Assembly (NCBI RefSeq): GCF_900103955.1
Contig: NZ_FNIL01000001.1
Span: forward strand, 1 to 64,000
DNA from: Alkalicoccus daliensis
GTDB lineage: Bacteria; Bacillota; Bacilli; Bacillales; Salisediminibacteriaceae
Direction of reading: 5' to 3'
DNA length: 64,000 nucleotides
Shown: piece after piece, positions 34,025 to 41,788 of the stretch
Layout of the letters: the number at the start of each line of letters is the position of its first letter
How positions within the stretch are numbered: position 1 is the stretch's first letter
Program-made: the position numbers and the translations under genes
The notes under the pieces: model-generated
What the model saw: only the letters and a program-made list of their open reading frames with translations
The model's database searches: none
What the model was told of the DNA's origin: nothing

Positions 34025-34818
34025 AGGAAAAATTTTTAAATTGAATCAATTGCAGATGTGGAACCTGATTGGAGATAATAAATAGAAAAGCATATGATAT
34101 AATTATAAGGGATTTAATAGTTTTTTTGTATTTATATGGTTTTTCATCATAACAAGTAGTTGACAATCATGGAAAATTGACAGCTTTCGGAGGAGCATCT
34201 CAGAGGCTGCTGATAAAGTGAAAAATAGCGCATTATTTATCTTTGTGGTGGGGGTTTCTACTGTACTTGCCGGCGGAAGCTTACCGTGGGGCTCCTCTTC
34301 AGCTATTTTGCAACGACTGCAGGATACAACAAAATAAGAAGAGCATGGACCCGCGCAGCCACATCCCTCTCGGACGAAGCCCGCGAGATGGATGCAAAAC
34401 CCTGGCTACCCTCATTGCTTTTAAGAGAATGTCCAGATAAAACGTTCGGACATCCTCTTACAGACTTCGCTTAAATCCGACAGGCGCCCTCGCCGGACAT
34501 TCCGGTGATACCCTCGTTTCTTAGCAGAAAGATCGGTCTGTCAGCACTTTTTCCATAGTATTTCTTCTCTATTTCAGTGAATATAAGTAAATTCATTAGA
34601 TATCTAAACTTCGTGGTGATGAGCCATTTAATTAGATTTTCACTAAAACAACAATGTTTAATGTAAACTCATGAATAGTATTAACAAAATACTTTTAACT
34701 TGGATTTTCTAAGCTGACATTATCAGGTCCCATTGCATTTTAATTCACGAATCATCCATATAAACTTATACCCAATATTTTATGAAAGATGCAGAAGTAA
34801 TGGAAAGGAGAGGCAAGG
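34025..34818. other. Long intergenic region with GC-rich palindromic island
   Basis: Nearly 800 bases with no gene that I accept. About 34240-34520 is GC-rich compared with its AT-rich surroundings and carries several short inverted repeats. It contains phrases such as CTTGCCGGCGGAAGCTTACC and GTGGGGCTCCTC, which resemble a palindromic repeat type scattered in Bacillaceae genomes. Short open frames there have no ribosome-binding site. Confidence 0.5.
34240..34520. repeat. GC-rich repeat-like element
   Basis: Contrast in base composition, hairpin potential (AAGAGAATGTCC / GGACATCCTCTT at about 34421-34458) and the CCGGCGGAAGC phrase suggest a decayed dispersed repeat. Related short phrases occur at 341-362, 48975-49010 and 49960-50010. 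Limits are approximate. Confidence 0.4.
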
Positions 34819-35388
34819 ATGTTCAAAAAGCTTTTTTATAGTTCAGTATTAACGGTTTGCCTATTATCTGCCGCAGGCTGTGGAAAAGAAGCACATATGA
34901 AAACTGCTGAAGAAGTTGTAAAGGAAGACCTGCTGGAGTACAGCGGTACTAACGCAGGTGACAATTCCAAGGTATTAGGATTGATACAATCACTGCCGGG
35001 AGGAGAAACGATGACTTCCCTGGACCTGAGTAGTTCATCTATTCGAGTGAAGTATGGCTATAACGATACATATGATAATGAGGAATATATTCAATACTGG
35101 TTTAATGAACAGCATACAGTAGAAAAAAACATAACATTTAACATAATTTACTTAGCGTGTCTCGTACCGAATGCACAATCGATTCACCTTGAAATTGAAG
35201 AAGATGGAGCATACGAAATTTCAAGGGAACAGCTTGAATCCGAACTAGCTTCCCGGAATATCTATCTGCCTGCTGCTGATGTTTTGTTTAATGAAACGGC
35301 TGCAGAAAAATTTCTTATGGAAAATATGAATAAACTGGAGGCAGTCGCTTATTCCCGGTCTTTTCAAGAAAGACTCCTGTATAGATAA
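34819..35388 (+). CDS. DUF4825-type lipoprotein
   Basis: This 189-residue lipoprotein has lipobox LSAAGC (about Cys21) and the DUF4825 pattern (YSGTNAGDNSKVLGLIQSLPGGE, then SSIRVKYGYNDTY, and YLACLVPNAQSIHLEIE). These domains also occur in anti-sigma-like and BlaR-type proteins; function unknown. Strong AAAGGAGAGG before the ATG. A GNAT gene follows 36 bases later. Confidence 0.8.
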   Translation: MFKKLFYSSVLTVCLLSAAGCGKEAHMKTAEEVVKEDLLEYSGTNAGDNSKVLGLIQSLPGGETMTSLDLSSSSIRVKYGYNDTYDNEEYIQYWFNEQHTVEKNITFNIIYLACLVPNAQSIHLEIEEDGAYEISREQLESELASRNIYLPAADVLFNETAAEKFLMENMNKLEAVAYSRSFQERLLYR

Positions 35389-35424
35389 ATTGACTATTCG
35401 ATAAATTCAGCGGAGGTGGAGTAC

Positions 35425-35964
35425 GTGTTTAAGTATAGCGTAGACAGTGACATCTCTATGAAGCTATTGCAGGAAAGACATACACAAGAACTTTATAGGC
35501 TTACAGACAGCTCCAGAGACTCTTTACGGGAATGGCTTCCTTGGGTCGACTTTATTAACTCAGCAGAAGATTCCGGGAAATTTATTCAACAAGCCCTCCA
35601 GCAGCTGGCAGAAAATAATGGATTTCAGGCAGGCATATGGTTTGAGGACAAACTCGCTGGCGTAATAGGAATGCATTATATTAACTGGGCTAATAAAGAA
35701 ACATCTCTCGGCTACTGGCTGGGTAAAGACTTTGAAGGAAAAGGAATAATGACAAAATCCTGCAAAGCAATTGTAGATCACTGCTTTAATGAACTGCATT
35801 TAAACAGAATTGAAATTCGGGCAGCTGTGCAAAACTATAAAAGTAATGCTGTACCGGAAAGACTTCATTTTCAAAAAGAAGGTACCGTCCGGCAGGCAGA
35901 ATGGCTGTATGATTATTTTGCTGATCACAATGTGTACGGACTGATAAAAGAAGACTGGAAGTAA
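35425..35964 (+). CDS. RimJ/RimL-type GNAT acetyltransferase
   Basis: This 179-residue acetyltransferase is similar to YdaF-type ribosomal-protein N-acetyltransferases: LREWLPWVDFINS, GVIGMHYINWANKETSLGYWLGKDFEGKGIMTKS, LNRIEIRAAVQNYKSNAVPERLHFQKEGTVRQAEW. The usual Ser in ..NxxSxxVxE.. reads NAVPE here. The GTG start after GGAGG was preferred over the upstream GTG that overlaps it. Probable target is a protein N-terminus. Confidence 0.87.
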   Translation: MFKYSVDSDISMKLLQERHTQELYRLTDSSRDSLREWLPWVDFINSAEDSGKFIQQALQQLAENNGFQAGIWFEDKLAGVIGMHYINWANKETSLGYWLGKDFEGKGIMTKSCKAIVDHCFNELHLNRIEIRAAVQNYKSNAVPERLHFQKEGTVRQAEWLYDYFADHNVYGLIKEDWK

Positions 35965-36090
35965 CCCACCTGGCTATACATCCATTGAATAAGCACAGCA
36001 GACTGCGGAGGTGAAATAAGAGGAAAATAACCAACCGCATATCATCAGTAAAATGATTAACAAAAAATTTTTATGTTTTTTTTGAAAAAA

Positions 36091-36104
36091 GTGATCCAAA
36101 TCAA
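36091..36104 (+). promoter_or_regulatory. FNR/Crp-type site candidate
   Basis: GTGAT-CCAA-ATCAA matches the FNR box TTGAT-N4-ATCAA at nine of ten defined positions. It lies about 75 bases before the wall-anchored repeat protein. No strong -10 was identified, so function is uncertain. Confidence 0.35.
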
Positions 36105-36177
36105 ATTACCCTGCGTTAGCTTAAGTAGAAAAGAAAACAACATTTCTTTTACTACAAAAAAAGAAGGGTGATTGATT

Positions 36178-37524
36178 ATGAATAAGATGAAAAAAGCAGC
36201 TTTATCTTCATGTGCACTGCTCGTATTTGCACCAACTGCCGCACTTGCCGCAGATCATGGAGAAATGGAGCCGACGAGTACCACGGCAGCAGCAGACTTA
36301 AGAGCAGATCTTGATTACCTTTTATCTGAACATTTTGTGCTTGCAGTAGAAACGATGCAGAAAACGTATGATGAGGCACCCGATGCGGAAGCTGTGGAGG
36401 ATGCTCTGTATCAAAACTCCATGGATATGGTTACAGCATTAGAGCCAATTTATGGAGAAGACGGGGCAGAGGCATTTGGAGACATTTTCATCAGCCATAA
36501 CGATTATACGGATGACCTTGTAGAAGCAGCGAAAACGGGCGATGAAGAAGCGCGTGCAGATGCTGAAGAGGAAATCGAAGAGTTTGTTATTGAATTTTCT
36601 ACTTTCCTTGATGCAGCAACAGAAGGAAATCTGCCACAGGAAGCAGCAGAAGAAGCGGTGCGAGCACATGAAATGGATGTGTTGAGTGCTTTTGACCACT
36701 ATGTTGCTGAAGATTATGAAGGAGCCTACACAAGCTACCGAGAAGGTTTTGACCGTATGTTTGATATCAGTAAGGCACTTTCCGGAGCAATAGTAACGCA
36801 GATGCCGGAAGCGTTCGATAATACCTCTGTCGATACACCTGCAGCAGATCTCCGCTCTGCGTTAAATCAGCTTGCAGGAGAGCACTTTGCACTGGCCACT
36901 CTGGGAATGCAGAAAGGCTTCCATCAGGCGCCTGACTATGATTTTGTAACCTGGGCAGAAGACCAGAATTCACTGGACTTTCAGGGCGCGATCGCTTCCA
37001 TCTATGGGGAGGAAGCAGGAGAGCAGTTCCTGGCTCTCTGGGAACCGGATCATATTAATGCGCAAAGTGAAATCGTAACTGCAGCTATTGAAGAAGATAT
37101 GGAAAAAAGAGAAATGGCAATGACCCATATTGACAGCTTTACGCAGGAATTTGGAGCATTCCTAGGCGCAGCTACAGAAGAAAACCTGCCGACGGAAGCA
37201 GCACAGGAATCACTGGCGGTGCATGAAGAACAGGTTCTCCGCACATTTGATCAGCGTACAGAAGAGAATTACCAGGATGCCACTGCTTCCTTCCGTGAAG
37301 GCTACCAGTTTATGTTCGGCGTAGGGGAAGCACTCAGCAGCGCGATTGTAACGCAAATGCCAGATGAATTCAGCCAGGAAGCTGAGATGCCTGAAGAGAT
37401 GCCTGCTACTGGCTTAGGCGGTACAAGCAGTGGAATGATCAGCCTTTGGGCAGTAACTGCAGCAGCGTTGGCAGCTGCCGGTGCATTTTTATTCGGCCGC
37501 AGCAGAATGAATAAAGAAGCATAG
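36178..37524 (+). CDS. Sortase-anchored surface protein with tandem helical His-containing repeats
   Basis: This 448-residue exported protein has a signal peptide (1-25), two tandem copies of a helical domain of about 176 residues (38-213 and 222-397), and a C-terminal sorting signal: MPATG (408-412), hydrophobic helix (420-440), RSRMNKEA tail. Both repeats keep three His (H52/H236 in EHF, H107/H292, H164/H349 in HE) and end AIVTQMP. This could be a four-helix metal- or haem-binding bundle, but I do not recognise the family. A class F sortase gene follows and is its likely anchoring enzyme. Strongly acidic. Confidence 0.85.
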   Translation: MNKMKKAALSSCALLVFAPTAALAADHGEMEPTSTTAAADLRADLDYLLSEHFVLAVETMQKTYDEAPDAEAVEDALYQNSMDMVTALEPIYGEDGAEAFGDIFISHNDYTDDLVEAAKTGDEEARADAEEEIEEFVIEFSTFLDAATEGNLPQEAAEEAVRAHEMDVLSAFDHYVAEDYEGAYTSYREGFDRMFDISKALSGAIVTQMPEAFDNTSVDTPAADLRSALNQLAGEHFALATLGMQKGFHQAPDYDFVTWAEDQNSLDFQGAIASIYGEEAGEQFLALWEPDHINAQSEIVTAAIEEDMEKREMAMTHIDSFTQEFGAFLGAATEENLPTEAAQESLAVHEEQVLRTFDQRTEENYQDATASFREGYQFMFGVGEALSSAIVTQMPDEFSQEAEMPEEMPATGLGGTSSGMISLWAVTAAALAAAGAFLFGRSRMNKEA

Positions 37525-37544
37525 ATTCCACAATTTTGAAAAAG

Positions 37545-37628
37545 AAGAAACTGTCTCTTGCAGGATGCAGCGGGAACTTCTATGAAAGTGTTTTTACTGA
37601 AAAGCCGCAGGTCCTGAGACAGTTTCTT
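37545..37628. repeat. 84-base palindromic element / terminator
   Basis: A 13-bp perfect stem (AAGAAACTGTCTC / GAGACAGTTTCTT) encloses a second GCGG/CCGC stem. It lies between the surface protein and its sortase. It is longer than a normal terminator and looks like a palindromic intergenic repeat. Confidence 0.55.
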
Positions 37629-37700
37629 CCCCATTTTCGGGGATTTATGAAAAATAGAAGTTCTTTTTCATAAATATCCGAATAGAGGAGCAGATATAAT

Positions 37701-38660
37701 ATGAAAAAATTCTTTTATTTATTAGTGTTTCCACTGCTTATTTTCAGTTTTACAGCTTTTGGTTTTTCACATGCAGAGAAGTTATTTTTCTCTTCTGCAG
37801 AAACACAGGTTATCTCTGAAAAAGATTCCGCAAACGAAGAGCTGGAAGAAGAAACTGGGGAGTTTGATGAGATGCACGAATTTGCCCACTTTCAGAAAAT
37901 GAGTGAAGAAACAGCAGCAGAGGAAGTAAAAACACCTGCACCGGAGCGTTTCCCTCCTGAAAGCCTGCAGATTCCTGGTATTGATGTAGACGGTCCTGTG
38001 GAAGAAGTAGGCATTTTAGAAAACGGCCAGATGGGAGTTCCGGATTCAGCAGAAGGTATCGGCTGGTTTGCGCCGGGTGTGAAGCCTGGAGAACAGGGAA
38101 ACGCAGTGCTTGCCGGTCATGTAGACAGCCGATCCGGGCCTGCGGTGTTTTATGATTTGAAAGAAATGTCTGCAGGGGATGAAGTGCAGGTGACAGATAA
38201 TGAAGGAAATGAGCTGACGTTTGAAGTTACCAGAGTAGTATCCTATGATCGTAAAGAAGCGCCGCTGGAAGAAATTTTCGGACGCAGTGAGAAACGTAAT
38301 TTAAATCTGATTACCTGCACCGGAACTTTTAATCAGGAAGAAGGAACGCATGACGAAAGGCTGGTAGTATATACGGAACTGGTAGAGGAAGAATCTGATG
38401 TCCCAGCGCTGCCGGAACCATCTTCACCGGAAGAAATCGATGTGAGAGGGTCTGTTTTCACTTGGCATGCAGTCAGTGAAAATGATATTGTCGGATACCG
38501 GGTTTATGAAGTAAATGAAGATGAGGAAGACATTCTTGTACAGAGCGTTGCTGCTTATGAAAGAAAGTCTTATACTTCTGAAACAGTAGGAACCAGTCAG
38601 CATTACGTAACGGCAGTCAACGAAGCAGGAATTGAATCACCGCCGTCAGAAATGAAATAA
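37701..38660 (+). CDS. Class F sortase with C-terminal fibronectin III-like domain
   Basis: This 319-residue membrane-anchored transpeptidase has an N-terminal signal-anchor (5-22), an acidic linker with SEEL/EEE runs, and a sortase domain (about 85-228) with catalytic H140 (LAGHVDSR), C206 (LITCTGTF) and R220 (DERLVVYTEL). The LITC..GTF signature and HVDSRSGPAVF fit class F. Residues about 235-319 resemble a fibronectin type III strand pattern, an unusual extracellular addition. It follows the MPATG protein, so a dedicated enzyme-substrate pair is likely. Confidence 0.9.
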   Translation: MKKFFYLLVFPLLIFSFTAFGFSHAEKLFFSSAETQVISEKDSANEELEEETGEFDEMHEFAHFQKMSEETAAEEVKTPAPERFPPESLQIPGIDVDGPVEEVGILENGQMGVPDSAEGIGWFAPGVKPGEQGNAVLAGHVDSRSGPAVFYDLKEMSAGDEVQVTDNEGNELTFEVTRVVSYDRKEAPLEEIFGRSEKRNLNLITCTGTFNQEEGTHDERLVVYTELVEEESDVPALPEPSSPEEIDVRGSVFTWHAVSENDIVGYRVYEVNEDEEDILVQSVAAYERKSYTSETVGTSQHYVTAVNEAGIESPPSEMK

Positions 38661-38672
38661 AAACAGCTTAAA

Positions 38673-38708
38673 GTATGTCTGCATGTGTACCTGCAGACAT
38701 ACCTTTTT
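38673..38708. terminator. Terminator between sortase and kinase (convergent genes)
   Basis: A perfect 11-bp stem (GTATGTCTGCA / TGCAGACATAC) is followed by CTTTTTAA on the plus strand. Confidence 0.85.
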
Positions 38709-38756
38709 AATGAGATGACTATTTTCTTTCTTCTTCCAATTCGAAAGAAAGAATTT

Positions 38757-40055
38757 CTATTTTCCTTCTGCAGGAAGTGTTACGCGAAAAACAGTTCCTT
38801 TCGGATCGTTTCTAAAAGCAGTAATTGTACCTGCATGTGCATGGATGATCCAGCGGGCAATCGACAAACCCAATCCTGTGCCGCCTGTTTCTCTGGACCT
38901 CGCTTTATCCTCCCGGTAAAACCGCTCAAATACCAGATGCAGATTTTCTTCTTTAATCCCTTGCCCTGAATCAATTACATCTATGATCAAGTCATGGGAA
39001 GACCGGTATGATTTCAGCAGAATACGGTCTCCTTCTTCCGTATATTTAAGCGCATTATCCAGTAAAATAACTAGCAGCTGATGCAGGCGTACTTCATCGG
39101 CTTTTATTATAAGCTGCGATTGCAGTTCCATCTGAAAAGCTTTCTCCTGAGATTCGGCAATTTCCTGATAGGGAAGACTGACCTTTTCAATGAAGCTGTC
39201 GATTTCTATATCTTTTTTCTCCAGCTGTGTTTCCGCTGAATCGGCTCTGGCCAGTGTAAGAAGATCTGAAGTCAATTTGGATAAACGCCTTGTTTCTGAA
39301 AGACTCAGCGCTATATGTTCAAATTTATTCATGATTTTCTCCTGCGGTGAAGTAAGCATTAATTCCAGCTTGTTTTGTATTACCGTCAGCGGAGTCCGCA
39401 GTTCATGCGAGGCATTCTCCACAAATTCTGTCTGCTTATTCCATGACTGCACGATCGGACCCATCATTTTTTTCGATAAATAATAGCTGGCGGAGATAGA
39501 AAGCAAAATAAACAGGAAGGAGAACAGCACAATCAGCCGTCCAAAATTAGATATAATAGTCTGCTCTGCATCCACATTTACTAAAAGCTGTGTATAGTAC
39601 GTTTCTCCAAATATACTGCTGTCCTCAAACAGCAGGTACCGGAAACTGTAGCCCCCTGGTATAGTCATCGTGGAAATTGTATTTAAATTATCCAGATCCA
39701 CCTCGTAATCCTGAAAATAATTCTGGTATAGCAGGAGGCCGATTTGATCCGCATTAATATTATCTCCATTTTCATTCCAGTTCAGCATAATAATGCGGGG
39801 ATTTAAATTGGCTCTGGTACGTTCTTCTACAGGACTTGCCGGAAGAATCCGCGGAGCGAAAATGCCTTCAGTTTCATTTTCTCTCGTTAATATCTCGCGA
39901 AGCTCCCGTAACTCGTTATCTGTCTCCGAATATAATGTATTCTGCACCTGAGTAAAAATAATGATCCCGAATATCGTAAAAATTATTGTAAATGCCAGGA
40001 GGTTCAGAATCATAAAACGCAGCTGCTGCCTTCTGAAGATCGGCTTGTTATTCAT
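38757..40055 (-). CDS. Sensor histidine kinase, CiaH-like
   Basis: This 432-residue kinase has TM1 (about 17-36), an extracytoplasmic domain of about 130 residues, TM2 (about 172-193), and no obvious HAMP. HisKA has H217 (NASHELRTPLTVI), and the ATPase has N box LDNALKYTEEG, G1 DSGQGI, F box ERFYREDKARSR and G2 TGGTGLGLSI. The start lies within the end of the regulator gene (8-base overlap), chosen over a longer upstream reading. The neighbouring htrA and a CiaR-type site suggest a CiaRH or CssRS-like envelope-quality system. Confidence 0.92.
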   Translation of the reverse strand: MNNKPIFRRQQLRFMILNLLAFTIIFTIFGIIIFTQVQNTLYSETDNELRELREILTRENETEGIFAPRILPASPVEERTRANLNPRIIMLNWNENGDNINADQIGLLLYQNYFQDYEVDLDNLNTISTMTIPGGYSFRYLLFEDSSIFGETYYTQLLVNVDAEQTIISNFGRLIVLFSFLFILLSISASYYLSKKMMGPIVQSWNKQTEFVENASHELRTPLTVIQNKLELMLTSPQEKIMNKFEHIALSLSETRRLSKLTSDLLTLARADSAETQLEKKDIEIDSFIEKVSLPYQEIAESQEKAFQMELQSQLIIKADEVRLHQLLVILLDNALKYTEEGDRILLKSYRSSHDLIIDVIDSGQGIKEENLHLVFERFYREDKARSRETGGTGLGLSIARWIIHAHAGTITAFRNDPKGTVFRVTLPAEGK

Positions 40056-40734
40056 TGCCTTCTCCAGTATCTGAAAGCATATAACCGAGTCCACGGAACG
40101 TCTGGATATAAGCATCATATCCGGATTTTTTTAAAGCTTTCCGCAGATTACTAGCATATACTTCGACCACAGTAGTGGAAGTATCAGATTCAAATCCCCA
40201 GATCCTGTCGAAAATCTGCTCTTTCGTCAGGATGACATCTTTGTTGTTTAATAAATATTCGAGCAGGTCAAATTGTTTTCCGTTCAATTTTAAAGGTTCT
40301 CCTTCAATGGTGACAGTTTTATTTTTCAAATGCAGCTTCAAATCTTTGAAGGTAAGAACGTTATTTTTAAATTCTCCTCCGCTTCTGCGGATGATTGCCT
40401 CCAGGCGTAAAAGCAGTTCTTCCCGGTGGAATGGTTTTACAAGGTAATCATCCGCTCCTGCTTTAAAACCATGAATTTTATCCTCTATTCCATCCTTCGC
40501 AGTAAGCATCAGCACCGGTGTGCCTATTTGGCTCTCCCGAAGCTTTTTTAACACCTCATAGCCGTTCATATAGGGCATCATCACATCCAGAATAATACAG
40601 TCATATATATTTTGTTCTGCCTGAAATAATCCTTCTTCTCCATCAAAAGCCTGAACTGTTTCAAACATTTCTTTCGTTGTGTCTTTTATCGTATCTGAAA
40701 GAGGACGGTCATCCTCAATAATTAATAATTTCAT
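40048..40734 (-). CDS. OmpR-family response regulator, CiaR-like
   Basis: This 228-residue regulator has a receiver (D8-D9, phospho-acceptor D50 in IILDVMMP, K in LVKPFHREEL) and a winged-helix output (about 130-222; LNGKQFDLLEYLL, TTVVEVYASNLRKAL, TFRGLGYML). It is divergent from the prsA-like/htrA-like genes with about 180 bases between. A perfect TTTAAG direct repeat there is the classic CiaR site of streptococci, which would place these genes in its regulon (inference). Confidence 0.92.
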   Translation of the reverse strand: MKLLIIEDDRPLSDTIKDTTKEMFETVQAFDGEEGLFQAEQNIYDCIILDVMMPYMNGYEVLKKLRESQIGTPVLMLTAKDGIEDKIHGFKAGADDYLVKPFHREELLLRLEAIIRRSGGEFKNNVLTFKDLKLHLKNKTVTIEGEPLKLNGKQFDLLEYLLNNKDVILTKEQIFDRIWGFESDTSTTVVEVYASNLRKALKKSGYDAYIQTFRGLGYMLSDTGEGNE

Positions 40735-40805
40735 ATTCTCTTCTCCTTCAGCTGGATTACATAAGATTATAAGCGTAACTGGAAAAAATGCAATTCCTGT
40801 ATGTT

Positions 40806-40822
40806 TTTAAGGTTTCTTTAAG
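40806..40822 (+). promoter_or_regulatory. CiaR-type direct repeat TTTAAG-N5-TTTAAG
   Basis: There are two exact TTTAAG hexamers separated by GTTTC, one helical turn apart. This is the consensus of CiaR in Streptococcus pneumoniae. It lies 90 bases before the PrsA-like start and 72 bases from the divergent regulator start. CATAAT downstream (about 40832-40837) could be a -10. Confidence 0.75.
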
Positions 40823-40911
40823 GTTCATAGATCATAATGATTTTATCAAAGATAATTTTACCGGAAATCAGTGAGAGAAACCGGGAATTCAAAGAAAAAG
40901 GGGATATTAAT

Positions 40912-41787
40912 ATGAAAAAGTATATATATGTCGGCGCAGGTGTAATTGGAGCTTCCGCTGTATTTATGATGACTGCATTTACAGACAGTGAAACTGTCGC
41001 AACGGTTGGGGATACAGTGATAGAAAAAGAAGCCTTATATGAAGAAATGCTTGCAGTAACAGGGGAAGAAACGCTGGAAGTAATGATAAACGAAGAAATT
41101 ATCAAACAGGAAGCTGAAAAGGCAGAAGTAAGCGTCACGCAGGAAGAAATTGAGGAAGAAATGGCAGTATATGAAGAAAATTACGGCAGCCAGGAAGCGC
41201 TGGAAGAAGCTTTAGCAGCAGGCGGAATGACACTGGAAAGTTTTGAAGAAGAAATAGAAAAATATACGCTGGTAGAAAAAATGATCGGTCCGGATATTGA
41301 AGTAACAGATGAAGAAATAAAAACATATTTTGAAGAAAACAAAGCAAATTATGAACAGCAGGAAGAGGTGGAAGCGAGCCACATTCTTGTAGAAGACAAA
41401 GAGGAAGCTGAAAATATCGTGGAGAAACTCGAAGCAGGAGAAGATTTTGCAGAACTTGCCTCTGAATATTCAACAGATGCTTCTAACGCCGAAAACGGCG
41501 GGGAATTAGGATTCTTCGGAAAGGGTGCAATGGTGGAAGCTTTTGAAGAAAAAGCCTTCAGTATGGAAGCAGGAGAAATCAGCGAGCCGGTGGAAACGGA
41601 GTTTGGCTATCATATTATCCATGTAACAGATAAAAAAGAAGCACAGGAAGCAAGCCTTGAAGAAAATGAATCAGATATCCGGGAACTGCTCGTTAATGAA
41701 GCAGTCAACCAGCAGTACCCAGTATGGCTGGACGAAATAAAAGAATCATATGAAATTAAAAACAGTTTAAGTGAGGGAGGAGAATAG
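40912..41787 (+). CDS. PrsA-like peptidyl-prolyl isomerase without lipobox
   Basis: This 291-residue exported foldase has an N-terminal hydrophobic segment (5-22), a SurA-like helical region, and a parvulin PPIC domain (152-242; EVEASHILVEDKEEAENI, FAELASEYSTDASNAENGGELGFFGKGAMV, GYHIIHVTD). Classic PrsA is a lipoprotein, but no Cys occurs near the signal end here, so it is anchored by the N-terminal helix or secreted. Very acidic (many EEE), as in halophile exported proteins. Two bases separate it from the htrA-like gene. Confidence 0.88.
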   Translation: MKKYIYVGAGVIGASAVFMMTAFTDSETVATVGDTVIEKEALYEEMLAVTGEETLEVMINEEIIKQEAEKAEVSVTQEEIEEEMAVYEENYGSQEALEEALAAGGMTLESFEEEIEKYTLVEKMIGPDIEVTDEEIKTYFEENKANYEQQEEVEASHILVEDKEEAENIVEKLEAGEDFAELASEYSTDASNAENGGELGFFGKGAMVEAFEEKAFSMEAGEISEPVETEFGYHIIHVTDKKEAQEASLEENESDIRELLVNEAVNQQYPVWLDEIKESYEIKNSLSEGGE

Positions 41788-41788
41788 T

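Noticed and set aside
34243-34474. Two short frames in the GC-rich island
   Set aside because: Overlapping frames in different phases, no ribosome-binding site, composition explained by GC-rich repeat.
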